A stretch of DNA of 64,000 nt, from positions 6,225,994 through 6,289,993 of the forward strand of contig OZ024891.1 in the NCBI GenBank assembly GCA_964017195.1, given 5' to 3'. Below are positions 22,081-34,400 of this stretch, one piece after another. The DNA is from Siderastrea radians (lineage: Eukaryota > Cnidaria > Anthozoa > Scleractinia > Rhizangiidae). The position numbers and the translations under genes were made by a program. The number at the start of each line of letters is the position of its first letter. Position 1 is the stretch's first letter. Below the pieces are notes generated by a model. That model was not told where the DNA came from. It worked only from the letters and a program-made list of their open reading frames with translations, and did not search any database.

Positions 22081-23194
22081 GGCGTCTGAATCAGCAGGCG
22101 TACTTTTGTTGACTTGGGTCGAATAAAGTTCGGCTCATGAAAAGTTCGGCTTCTAGATCGAGCCTTTATTCCTTTGCTCTAACCATACTCGCTACGGTTA
22201 CTTGTATCCCCTTAGAGGATAAAATTTGATAAAACCAATGGCGTACTTATACCAACCAATTTCACGAACCTCAAAATGCAACACGGGAAGATGACTGTCA
22301 TGACTACGAGCCCGGTGCTAGGCTGTAGCCTCGAGAATTCATGTATGGGATTAACTATTGGCGATGTCCTTTTTCACAAATCACTTCACTTCCACTTCCC
22401 ACATTGTTTTATACATCAACATGAATACAGAGTGTAATAGGAAGCTACCAACTTTAAATTGTGCAATTATGTCGAGTATGTCGACAACACGAGCAAGGAG
22501 ACTAAATGTTACGTACGCTCTGATATCTGAATCGAATAGTAGGTCGTTAGTGTATTGAGGCTTGGCTACTTGCATTTAATTCCTGACTTAGATTCGGCAC
22601 ACGTGAAATTTGACGTTTAAGCCGAGCCTCAATATTACTTCCACGGATCAGTGGAAACTAATTTAGACGAACAATCACGGAAGTTGTTCGAAAACTCAAA
22701 TGATGACACGAGAGAAACTTACCTGAAACCTGTGTTTCTTACCTTTCAAATCTATCTAGTTGTGATGAGCACTGAGTGAATTATCGCAAAAGGTGGGTTT
22801 GTATCAGATTTTCTCCGACCGTCCTCAACCATACCAACCAAACGGAATCCCGTGTCAGCATGAAGTGACCACGCATGTATTGAATGATTTATTACTTAAG
22901 TCTGCTCGTGGATGTCACTCAAAGATTATTTACGTATTATTACTAAGACACACTGTAAAGCGTGGCTGGACTGGATTCGCAAAACGCGGACTTGTAATAC
23001 CCTTACAAATATTTCACTTTATTGAAGTGATGGTATATCCTCCAATAAAATGTAATTACCTAAGTGTTAACAGCCGCAAATAAAGAACAGAGATCCAGAC
23101 ACGTGATTTCGTCCTATCAAAAGATGCAAACACAACGAGGAATTAATGACGACAATGAAATACACAATGATACGTGGGGCCAGTAATATCTGAT
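22081..23194. other. Intergenic stretch without a supported gene
   Basis: Only short unsupported reading frames. It ends in a G-run that starts the next element. Confidence 0.35.
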
Positions 23195-24187
23195 CGGGGG
23201 GGGGGGGGGGGAGGAAACTCCCACATATAAGTTACAGTCGAAGCTCTCCAGTTGTGATCACTCTCGTAAGCGAACAGCTCTAGTTACGACCAGCGTTGTG
23301 AAACCCCATTTGACTTGTCACTTAAACTCTGTAGTGAAAAGCTTTCGTAAGCGACCGCTCCCGTCAGCGACTGCGACCACTTTTGTGAATTACCAATGGG
23401 CTTTTTCCTTTGTTTTTAAGTTCTTGTAAGCGACCACTCGGTTAACACTTTAATAAAAGCGCTCGGTTCTTGCTCAGATTTAGAGTAATACATAATACTA
23501 GGGCTAATGCTCCTTTGACCTATACCTTCGCGGACTTCTTCTGTGATAGGCAATAAAAAAACTATTCAATATTGTTACTACAAAACTATTAGTAATCATT
23601 AATATATGCCAAGCTTTACACTAAAAGCTCTTGTAAGCGACCACGCTCTATTGTTTCATCATGTGGTCGCTTACGAGAGCCCATTCTCGTAAGCGACCAG
23701 CTCTAGTTGCGACCACTTTTCTAAATTCCCAAGGTGGTCGCTGACGAGATCTTCGACTGTATATAGGTATGTACCGCGGAATAGGGTATGGTTTTTGAGG
23801 TTCTCAGGCCTTAAATAGGGTATCCATTTTGCCCCTTTTTGAAATTGTGATCCCGATGGGATCCTTAGATGGGGTACCTTTTTTGTATAAACTAAAATTG
23901 CACTGAGTAAGCCATGGTTCTGATGGCGTACTATTAAACTAGGCCTAGTCTAGTATTTTCCGCTTGATGCTAAATTTCCCATGTTACAGAAAAGAAATAA
24001 AAACGACCTGATCACACAATTTTTAGTGGTCGTTTTTCCCTTGAAAAGGGTGCCATTTTTTCGGGTTTGGGCCTTAAAAAGGGTATCAATTTTCGATCTC
24101 CTATCCTTAAACAGGGTCAGGGTTTTAAGAACCTCTGCGCCGCACACCTATCCCAATTTGACGCCTGCCTCCCCCTCCCCCCCCCCC
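23195..24187 (+). mobile_element. GGGGTACTCC-family element, interrupted
   Basis: Begins with a long G-run followed by ACTCCCACATATAAGTTA and ends with a matching C-run, with GATC at both outer edges. After the nested insertion it continues TATATAGGTATGTACCGCGGA, then degenerate direct repeats of 'GGGTATC' with 'CCTTAAA'. The order matches the 59764-60209 copy (GGTATGTGCCGC after CTATATA). No coding sequence. Confidence 0.6.
23235..23759. mobile_element. Tc1/mariner-type MITE nested in the GGGG element
   Basis: Ends CAGTCGAAGCTCTC and GAGATCTTCGACTG are near-perfect inverses and sit between TA dinucleotides (23233-23234, 23760-23761), the target of Tc1/mariner transposons. The interior carries several copies of TCGTAAGCGACCA-like sequence in both orientations, a typical subterminal repeat pattern. 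There is no transposase. Confidence 0.75.
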
Positions 24188-25472
24188 GATCTACATACAA
24201 CAATTAAGAGATCGGACGAGATAGCGAACGGATACTATTACATTTTAAACAAACAGTCTTAACCGAACGTGGGTCTTCGCGGTCAAAAGAAGTGATTAAC
24301 GAGGACTCATAATAATTAAACAAAACCGAAGTGTTATTACACAAAACCAGTATTTTCCAACTGAGCACTTCATCCCTTGACCCCTCGACTAAAATTCGAA
24401 TTACAGCAACCAGGTCTACAACTGGCTCATAAAAACTAGTAATACTGAGCTACCACTAAAAAAATGCACCCGCTGTTTATACTGACCTGACAGCTAGAGT
24501 ACGTGATGTCATAATGAAATTTCACATACATTTTTTCTAGCATCATGTCATTCAGTGGTCGCTTAAAAAATCTTTATCGTCAATCACTGCTTCGATTTAG
24601 TGAATGTGGGTTTACGGTAAACCTTGTCTACTTTTTTTACATGCTGGGGTTTTATATTATTGCAAGGGAAAAAGAACGATTTCACTGAAACGCCGATTCA
24701 CTTCGGTTTGAGATTTAAATGAATTTCGTTGACCGGATATTGACCAACGGGGACATTTCACACGGCTAAATTTTGCTGGTCGTGCGCTTACTTCTGACAA
24801 AACAAAAAGACTAACGCGACGGAAATTGCCTTCCATGTTTTCCATCTCGTTGTATAGTAAAAGCATGGAAAGCCACTGATAATGAGATCTCATGAGGGCC
24901 GCTGAAATTAAGCTACACTTATTTATAATCCATTTTTCTTGTAAACATGATTTGTGTCTGACAAATCGTGGTTTTGCAGCGACACATTCTTTTACTGAGG
25001 GAAAAATTAAGATTTCCAAGTTCTTAAATTTTTGAATAACTGATATCCCTCACTCTTTGGTGGAGATTCATCTGAACAGGTTAAATCAATTACAAAACGA
25101 AGCCAATGTAAGGTTTTGGACCGTGAAGACCGATAGGCAGAACGGGGAATCAAAGAGGCGATTTACATTCGAATAAACAGGTCCGACCTTAACGGGGAAG
25201 GGAGCCGCGCGCTACAACCCGCCTCATGTATGAGACAGTACTCTGTGGTCATGTGGCCTCAAAGCCCGTGATCGCAGAGCATTTTCATACACTATTTAAT
25301 AGCGTGATCAAGGCTCCAGAAGGAGGTCAAACGCTTGCATTGCCTTCGTTTTGTGGATTGTACAGTGACGGAACGTTTTCAACTCATTTAGCGATATCCC
25401 TCACATTGTGACGTAATCATTGCCCATTTATTCCGTTCGGGCGTTTAGTGATGAAACGTCATCATTCCCCAT
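24188..25472. other. Intergenic stretch without a supported gene
   Basis: No gene, RNA or well-bounded repeat was recognised. Confidence 0.35.
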
Positions 25473-25748
25473 CAAGAGAGGATGAAGGAAGACAGCAAAT
25501 TCCCCCAACATGGGCCTCTTCCGCCGATGAAAATTATTTGAAATCTATTTATGGTTCTGTTCACACTGCATGGTTATTTTAAGGACGACGCCTCATTGGT
25601 CAGTTAACATTTCGTCATGTAATTTAACATCGTTGACATGGAAACAACAGATACAAATAACCCTCGCAGGATAGCTGCGAACTAAGAACAAATTTCAAAT
25701 AATTATCATGGAGCACGGTGATTCACTCTCTTAGTTCATCCTCTCTTG
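25473..25748. mobile_element. Short inverted-repeat element
   Basis: CAAGAGAGGATGAA at the left is mirrored by TTCATCCTCTCTTG at the right, and an inner pair AAATTATTTGAAAT/ATTTCAAATAATTAT adds to the symmetry. Non-coding, 276 bp. No target-site duplication was resolved. Confidence 0.55.
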
Positions 25749-25774
25749 TTCCCCATTTATTCGGTGCGCACCCT

Positions 25775-27700
25775 AGTCAGATACGCTGTTAACAAAAAGA
25801 GTTCTTCGGTAAATAAATGACGATTGCATTTAATTTTAGCTACTATTGAACATGTTGTTTTCTTGTTATAACGTTGACGAAGGCTGCAGGGTCTCACGGA
25901 GAGACCGCAGAACGCGAGTACTTTGTTGCTAGCCTATCCCCGTTTAGTTAAATAATTCGCCTGATGCACACCCTATCATTACAGATTTCCCTTTACGGAT
26001 TTATCTCAGGCACGAAAAACCGATGATTATTACGATAACTTGCGAAAACAACACACCCAGCCATATCTTGGTAAATACAAATCGTATTCGCATTGTCACT
26101 AAAAAGCCCCTTGGGGGAGTGCCAACAAAGTTTGTATTGTATTGTACTGTATTTATTTATTTTATCACTAGAAACATTTACTAAATTTCATTCGATGAGC
26201 ACTGTTGCAGACATTTCACAAAATAATTGTCGCATTGTTTTCATTAGGTTTGTCTTGTGTTACCCCTCTTTTCCTCGACCGTTCAATAAATAGCCCACGC
26301 CCCACCCCCCTCCAAAAAATAAAAATAATAACAAAAATAAAGGGAAAAGAAAGGAAATGGTTTGCAATATGTGAGAGTTGTATTCGAGATATGGACAATG
26401 GCCAACGCAGCAGTTGTGAGAAACAATAATGCGCGCGCGACGGAATAAAACCATTCAAATCCCTCACAGGTAGCCTTAAAATATTTAGAAAAATCTACAC
26501 TTTGCACGAACTAGATTCTAAAAATATTTTCTGTCATTAATTGTTCATTCTTGAGACTTCGTGCCTGAAACGAAGGATCTTAAACAGTGTGACTGGTGGA
26601 CCTCACTGTTAGTCGATCTTGACAAAATCTGGGACCATAAGAGCCTCGCCACCCAGACCAGACTGCGAGCAGTTATTTCTCTTCAAGGATAGCAGAGGAG
26701 CAGCGAAGCTAACATCGCGCCATTCCTGATTCTTCGCGCGCTCAACTGTCTTTGAAGGCAAGTAACGATTGCTCACATTCTACTCTTAGACTCCGACTAA
26801 ACAAAGCTGTGAGTTCATTAGACGCAACTTTCTAACGTGCGAGCAAGGTATTAGTAACCATAGAAACCGTGGTACATCGGTGGAGTAGTCAGAATCACTT
26901 TAGTTTGATACAAGTTGAGTTGTTGGCCACCGTAAAGAGATTTAAAAGTAGGCACTTCAAGCGGTTGCATTTCGTGTGAGCTTTTTTTTTTCTTTTGAAT
27001 CTCTTTAGGGTGGCCAAACGCTAGACGTGCCCAAAAGTCGAGCTTAGAAATTTTTTCCGGAAGCACGAAAATCCCCAAAAACCGAGCGCGAAGCGCGAGC
27101 GAGAGCGCACGAAGGCCCACCACCGGAACCGGAGATGAAAAGCGAGGGACGTTTGAGAGAGTCTAGCCAAAAGCAAGTCGACGCAATTTGGTCCCGGTAT
27201 TGTTTTCTTTTGTAAAGCCGAAATTTAAAATTGAGTTTTTACAGTATGTAAGGTGATACTACTCGGATGCAATTCCGTTTGGTCATCTTTCGAAGTCTGT
27301 GTACGTGAGTTGGCATTTCTTAACTTGCGTGTACGTTTAGCGAGGGTTTCATTATCCCTTAATGTTTATTTTCCCCGTTCGCATGTTTATTCCCTCTCAA
27401 GGCCTGTAGCAGGCTTGTAGGCTATCAATAGCTTCTTGTCAGTTAAGTCCCCCACCACGTTCCTGACTGAACTTTTCTCACTTGATTCAGCTGTTAAAAG
27501 AAAAGGAAAAATTTCATTACAATGTAGTAGCTAACACAAGTAACAGGAGCCAAGACAAATAATAAACCAAAACCCTGTAGATATATACATACTTTGATTT
27601 CCGAACATTTCGGCCTTAGAATTGAAGTGAGTTTCAATAGAAGGAGACAGTAATAGCCCGGCTAAACAATCAAACATTCTTATTTAACACCGTGTTGGGA
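25775..27700 (+). repeat. Dispersed 2-kb repeat, copy 2
   Basis: Collinear with 8415-10450. It lacks the TTAA-type insertion, giving the pre-insertion state at about 26240. A stretch near 26990-27140 (AAGCACGAAAA..CCAAAA.CCGAGCGCG) is not shared with copy 1 but recurs at 28196-28270. Confidence 0.7.
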
Positions 27701-27770
27701 GAACTTGTTTTAGTTTACACCAATCCAGTGGACAGTGTTTTTCGCGCGCTCTGATTGGCTACTCTAATTA

Positions 27771-27874
27771 ACAATTAGATTATGAGCTCGAGATTTCTAT
27801 CACGTGATAGTTGATTCGGCCTTCGGCCTCATCAACTATCACGCATAGAAATCGAGAGCGAATAATCTAATTGT
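27771..27874. repeat. Hairpin with CACGTG-bearing arm
   Basis: ACAATTAGATTAT..GAGATTTCTATCACGTGATAG..TTGAT pairs with ATCAACTATCACG..ATAGAAATC..AATAATCTAATTGT across the short loop TCGGCCTTCGGCCTC. It could be a MITE or foldback remnant. CTGATTGGCTAC outside it is mirrored at 28012-28023, so the symmetry may extend further. Confidence 0.55.
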
Positions 27875-28487
27875 TTCAGTATAAATCTACTAGACGTTCA
27901 AAACTTAACAACAGACACTACATGTTTTTATTGAAAAATGATATAAATAGGTCACACCGCGCGCGGAAAACACTCTACTCACTATCTACAACAGAATAGA
28001 TAGTGAGTAGCGTAGCCAATCAGAGAACAGCATTAGTGATAGAACGCTATTCATTCCACTTCGGTGAATAATCGTTAATTATCGTTTCGCCACCTCTCGC
28101 AACTGTGCATTTAAATTGTTTCTCATGTTTGGCGAAGATCACACATTTTTTTCATTAGACTTGCCCACAAGTCGACCTCAACGCTTTTTTTTTTTTTGAA
28201 GCACGAAAACCCCCAAAACCGAGCGCGGATCGTAAGCGAGAGGGAACTCAGGCCCACCACCGGAACCGGTGAACGTTCAACCGTTCAGCTGCATCAGCTA
28301 ACAAAACATGCGCGAGCGGGAAAATGGAGGCCAATCACAAACTTGTGTGTACATCGGAGCGATAATTTCAGCGGTGATAGGCCAAGTGTACCTTATTTGG
28401 GAACAATTTGTTCTATGTTTGATGAAGCATTGTATACCGCGGTAAAGTGCTTTTCTCACGGTGTGTGTAACCACGGCTAACTTGTTA
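27875..28487. other. Downstream flank of GCC1
   Basis: Holds a partial duplicate of 26990-27140 (at about 28170-28270, CGAGCGCG..GCCCACCACCGGAACCGG). A plus-strand frame at 28196-28480 overlaps it and is not supported. No canonical poly(A) signal for GCC1 was identified. Confidence 0.35.
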
Positions 28488-31400
28488 TTAATTCCTTTTT
28501 ATCTGTAGCAAGGTAGGTTTTACCTCTTTAGGACTAAACTCCAGTATAGTAGCTATAGCTGTTATCATTTGTTGCTTGACAGAGTAACTGGTGCTCATCA
28601 TGAATCTAAGCACAATGTTCTTCAGATATTCCAAGTTCGCACTTTCACGGGATCTACAAAGTAAGACAATGTAAAAGGTCAACACCATGTTCTCAAGCAG
28701 TTTTCCAGTATAAAGCGGGGAGTATCGATTGTCGTCATTTGTCGTCAGTATTTCACGTTATCTTGATTTCGTTTTACTCAGGCAGTTCACTCTGTGATTG
28801 GTTAAAGAAACTCACGCCACTTTTCAACCAATCACAATACTAGAACTGAACCCAACGGTGCCTTTGTCGCACGCATTTTTCCCGCGCTTCCCGCCGGGTA
28901 TCGCGTTATTTACGTTTGTTGTGATTGACCAGTGTTGGTTTTGGTTGAAAGACTTCTCTATCGAGAAAATACCCCATGTTTATGTCCATTACCTGTCTCT
29001 TTCAAGCTTCCTGATTTCTTCTTTGAGAACATTGGCTTGGTCCATAAGCTTTTCAGCTCTGAAACAGGAAAAATACATAACGATATAAAAGATAGTATTT
29101 ACTCTCTAATGTATCAGATGGAAGTACGGTCGTCTGTTGGTCAGCGTGGAGGACTTTCAGGATCTGGGGCCTGTTTCGGTAACTTTTCGGGCCCGGAGCT
29201 ATATTATTTTTAAAAATCAAAATCTATAGAATAGTAATGTAGCTTTAGTCCGCAAACCAACTCGACTTGTTTCGTCAACTTACAATTTTACTGCTTAGCT
29301 TTAAAAACTAATAGAATTTAAATCTTTACTGGTAAACCTTGCGCTCGTAAAAAAGCTTTCCGGGCCCGAAAAGTTCGAGAAACGGGCCCTGAATTTCGGT
29401 GTCTTCGTGTGGTCAAATTAGAAAATAAAACGTTTTGACTCCACATTCCCTCTCCAGCAAGTATATACCAGCTAATCGTAAATATGCAAAGGAAAATAGA
29501 CTGAATATGCTGTGGAAAACGCTGCGATGGACTAGCTTCCCAGTCGGAGGAGACTCCTTCTGCTTGCTGCATGCCTCAGACTCTGTTTTAAAAGCTTTGG
29601 CTGCGAGGGCCAAAAGTGGCCTGAAAGCGACTTAACAAGTTTTGTTTAATACAAACCAAAGTACCTAATTTCAGCATCTCTCAACGCAACTTCAAGTTCA
29701 TTTTTCTGGCGTCGTATTGCGGAGCTCTCTGCTTCTCTTCTGGCCTGTTGTTGCGCGTAGTGGACCAGTGTAGACTCACTGCCAGTAACCTGCCAAGCAT
29801 GCACAAAGAAGTGCGTGTCAACGCATAACAGTACTTATAGTTTACAAAGAGACCACCTAGGCTGACTGTTTATTTTGGGACCGTTCTAAATGCTGCTTTG
29901 GACCGGTATAATGAAGTGACTTGCATATGCGATGTGTATGGCACGACAATGGTTCCATTAAAAAAATGCAGGCTTAATTAATCAATACGGAGCTGGTGTC
30001 TGGTAACCACTGTGTATGTGAAATATAAAGGAAACTTGGAACAATTCCATCTCGCTTTTGAACAAAACGCTTCAATTGTATTTTTATGGCGCCTTTCAAT
30101 GTTTTGCTATCATTTTATCTTGGCAGACATCTAAGAATCAAAGCAGTTTACATTCACAGGCCGCATTCATAGCATGTTCATAGATTGTGGTGGAGCATTT
30201 ATATCCAGGCGGTACGCAGCTCTTACAAGGTCTTCTCTGATTTGCTGAGAAAACAATAGAACAAACAACAAAACAATGGACCCTAGCCCTGGAAACAATA
30301 GAGCTGCGTGATACCAAGATCCAATGAAATTAGTCATATTAAATGCACTAACCCGAGAAGGCTTGGACAGCAACTGATGAACAGCGGCATCAGCTTCAGA
30401 GTCCTGGGGCGAGTCCAAGGAGGCCTGGGTACTACCAGTAATCTCCACAAATTTTCTCTGATAAGAAAAGGCCGATCTCGCTGCACCGCTCTCAGCCGAA
30501 GGACTGGCAGAAGGGCTGCGACTTCTAAGCATTTCAATTTCAGAGTCCTTCTCAGCGACAAGGGCTAATGTCCGTTCCCTTTGGTTTAAAACTTGCCTTT
30601 CAAGTTCCTCAAGCTTTTGTTTGTAGACAGTGTTTGATTCCTCTTTTTCATGTTTATAATTCTTTTCCATAAGTTTGAATTGATCTCGTAAGTTTGTAAT
30701 GACCTTTTTCTGGTCGAGTTCTCTTTCATTGCTCGTGTCTTTTAACTCTTGAAGTTGCTTTTCTAGCTCCTCATTTTGGCCTTTTAATTTTTCTAAGTTT
30801 TCCAGCTGTCCACTGAGTTCTTTGAATGATTTGTTCTTGTGCAATGCTTGTGTCTTCACTTTGTATCGTTCAAACTCTTCCTTCAGTTGTCTTAATTGCT
30901 GTTGACAAACCTTGTGAGATGGATCACTAACAAACACGGACTCCAACTCCGACTTGCTCAGCTCTTCTAATTCTACAGAGACCAAAAAAAGAAACACGTA
31001 AAAATCACCAAATCAGGGCCCAGGACTACTTTAAATAACTTCCCATATGAGAACTGCACTTGAAAGTTAACTCGTCTCACCGACTGCCGTTTGAACGTAT
31101 GTTGGTAGGGTCTCGTAACAATTTTGCTTGCATTCCATCGTTTCGTTTTACAAAAGGCTATTTATTTCTCGACAGAAGTTCAAGGCTTGGAACTTACAGT
31201 TTTCTGTGCGTGTCGTATGACAGCTGTCTCGTTATTCGAGACGCGATTCGCGTATCTCCAGAGGAGAATCGTGTGTCGAGGGATACAGATTGGCGTCTCG
31301 CGAGAGGGTGGTAACTTACTTTGAGTGGTACTGTAAAGAGTTCAATAACTAGCATATTCAAGAGAAAAGGGGATAGTGCGTGTATTCAATACTCGTTGCT

Positions 31401-34400
31401 GTACACATGCCATTTGTCCCTACCCAGATCCAATGGTTTGTCAGATGAATCCAAAGCAATCTTTAGTAATCCTTTCAGCTTCATAACTTGTTTCTTTAAG
31501 TCTTCTGGTGTTTCATCATCTCCGACTTCCCTTTCGTTGTCTGGTGTACGATTCTCATCTACACTAATCTGTCTCGTTAATGTTGCATTTTCCACATCCA
31601 GCTGCTGCAAGCGATCTTTAAGTTTTTGGATCGCCTGCTGGTCTTGGAGTCGCAGTTTTTCATAATTTCCAACAACCTCTGACAGCTCAGACAGCTTAGC
31701 CTCTGTTATAATAGAGGACATTAGAAGCAAAAGTTAGAACAGTTTCTGTTTGACCTTAAAACGAAGATATGCTTGAACACACCGAAACAACAAACGAACT
31801 GGGAAGGTAGCAATTTCATTGGTTTAACAAACGCTGATGAACCCACATCGATTTTTGGGTTATTTAGTGAAGAGGCACTTACAGTTCGATTTGTCGTCCA
31901 ACGGTCCAAGAAAGTTATAGAAATCTGCCTTGACGTTCTCTCAGTTTTCAGAATTCCGAAAGGTGAATTGAACAATGCTTTTTTCTATGACAGTAGTGTC
32001 ATTTTAACTCCAACGGGCCTATAAACAGGGCTTTGCTTTGATTATTTCAAATACTGGCAGTTGAAACAAATCATGAACACGCGCGAAAACTTCCTGAGGT
32101 AAATCTTATCCACTAGACCACTGTACATCTGTAACTCCACACATTTTATGTTTGACAACAAACTGTAATTCTCAAAATACAAAGACAAAGCCACTTGATT
32201 CATACCTAAATCTGCTACCCTGCACTCTTCTAAGCTTGTAATAATCCTTAACCTCTCTTCAGCATCATTAGCTCTCTTCTGCTCCCTGATGACAGCCTCA
32301 GCGTGATCTTTCTTCATCTTCGACATCTCTGCCTGTAACTGAACAAGCAGTGGCGAAGGTTGAGAGGTAGCTTTCTCTGCCTCTCTTAATCTTCTCTGAA
32401 CTTCTTGCAACTCTAATTGCAGTTGGGAGATTTGGCGTTCATACTCTTCAGTCTTGCTGCCCGGTAATCTCTTTGTCAGGATGATCTGCTCTTTGGCATC
32501 CTCTAGCTGTTGTTCAAGGTCTTCTTTTGCTGAGCGTTCACTGGAAACTAACATCTGTAGTTCACGCAACATAAGCACATGGTTGTTTTGTTCCTCCTCA
32601 CGAGCTTGCTGTTCATGACGCATACGTAGCTTGAGCTGTGGTTAATTTGAAACAATTTTCGAAAGTCAGAATTAACTAACTAATGTTTACAGAGGACTGG
32701 TTCCAAATGGATCCAAATGGATCCAGTTCTAAAATCGGACCGGATAGACCTTCTGTTTACAAGGGACCGTTCTGGAACGGATCTGGATCCGTTTCGGACT
32801 GGTTCCAGAACGGTCCCGTGTGAACACCTGGATAGGTTCCAAACTGTTCCATGTAAACAGAAGCTGATCCAGTCTGGTTCAGTTCAGAATGGTTCTGGTC
32901 CGGTCCATGTAAATATCGCCTAAGAGATTCAACCCAACTTGCACGTTAACTAATTAGAAATAATTACTGTTAGTAGAGATCCACCACGGTCCATTGTGAA
33001 TAAAGAAATCTAATGTATTTTCTAAAAGACAACGATCAATTACATGCTATGTCCTTGGAAGTAAAATATCTTTTGATTGTTGCTTTCCCAAAGCAGTCAC
33101 AAATAATAATTATTGCAAAAAGAATGTACACTACACCAAAAGTACTTGACAATTCGACCCCCTTTCGCCCATTAACCCTTTCAGCCCCAATAGTGACAAG
33201 CATCTAATTTCTCCTCACAATATCACTACTTGATCAAAGATACAGGTCATGAGAATAGAGAAAAATGATCATCAGAGATCACATGACTTGATTTTTATGC
33301 AAATTCTCCCATCTAGTACCAAAAGAAATATATGAAGAACAGTGAGGGGAAAATACATGCTGATATTGGGGTGGGGTAAGCGATGTTCAACTCAGCCATG
33401 CCTGGTCGGCTCTCCAAAGAAAACGTGATCTAGCACTCTTGTATATAAGTCATGTCCACAGCTGTTAGCAAGAAAAAGAAAACCCTAACAAACCTCTTGG
33501 AGTTGTTCCTCTAGTGTTTCCATATTCTGTTTCAGCTTCTCTCTTTCCTCTTCATGCTCTCTCATTTTAACTTCATGTTCTTGCTAAAGGAAATCAAGTA
33601 AATTTAAGACATCAAGATCCTTTTAACAAGTACACTTAATAGTTTATGATTTCTCAAAGGTAATAACCATGCAGTACCATCATTTTCCTTTTATCTGCCT
33701 GGTAGCTGGCCTCCATCTTGGATTTTTGCTGCATGACAGTGGCGAGTGATGCACTGAGAGTTGTGATCTTCTCTTGCTGTGCCTCTAACTCAGCTTGGCT
33801 AGGAGAGCTGTTTTCCTAAATTAAACACATAAAGATTCACTAATTAAAATTAAAATGGCTTCGCATAATTAACCTGACAAATTCTCCTTAGCATTTCACA
33901 TAGGGTGATCAGAGGTTTCAATAAACTTTGAAGTAGGCAGCTGGTTTGAGTAGAGAAGCCGACTGTATCAACAAGGTTTGAAAGAAATCTGTCTTTAATT
34001 GTAACAATTTAGGGAAAATAATAGCCGACTACTTTGAGCGAATTTTCAGACGCTTTTTGGGGGTTGTTGGTACTTATTGAAAGCACTGGGGGATGTTTGT
34101 TTATGTTGGCATCCTTTCATCTCTACTCATTAGGATACATTTATGGAAAATTATATGTAGTGAAACTAATTACCTATTGATAAGATAAAGTGGTAGCAAC
34201 TATTCCATTTAATAGTGTAACTGTTGATATGAGAAGATTTTGTTGAATATTGAATGAGCTATTTGCATATGTTGGCTTCACACTCAATGTCTTGCGCTCC
34301 ATGCTTGCCTCAATAAATGCCTGTTATGCAAGCTAATGGCTGTGTGGCAATTGCCAACTAGCATTACAAATGCCTGCAAATGTTGTAGCTTTTAAATGCA

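Noticed and set aside
30167..30352. A hydrophobic C-terminal tail that would make the GCC1 coiled coil membrane-anchored
   Set aside because: The segment lies after a good donor (CGG|GTTAGT at 30353/30352). The next exon at 29665-29789 continues the GCC1 pattern in phase, so the tail is intron read-through.
31060..31324. Plus-strand frames within a GCC1 intron
   Set aside because: No domain or splice support; overlapping frames in an intron of a well-supported gene.
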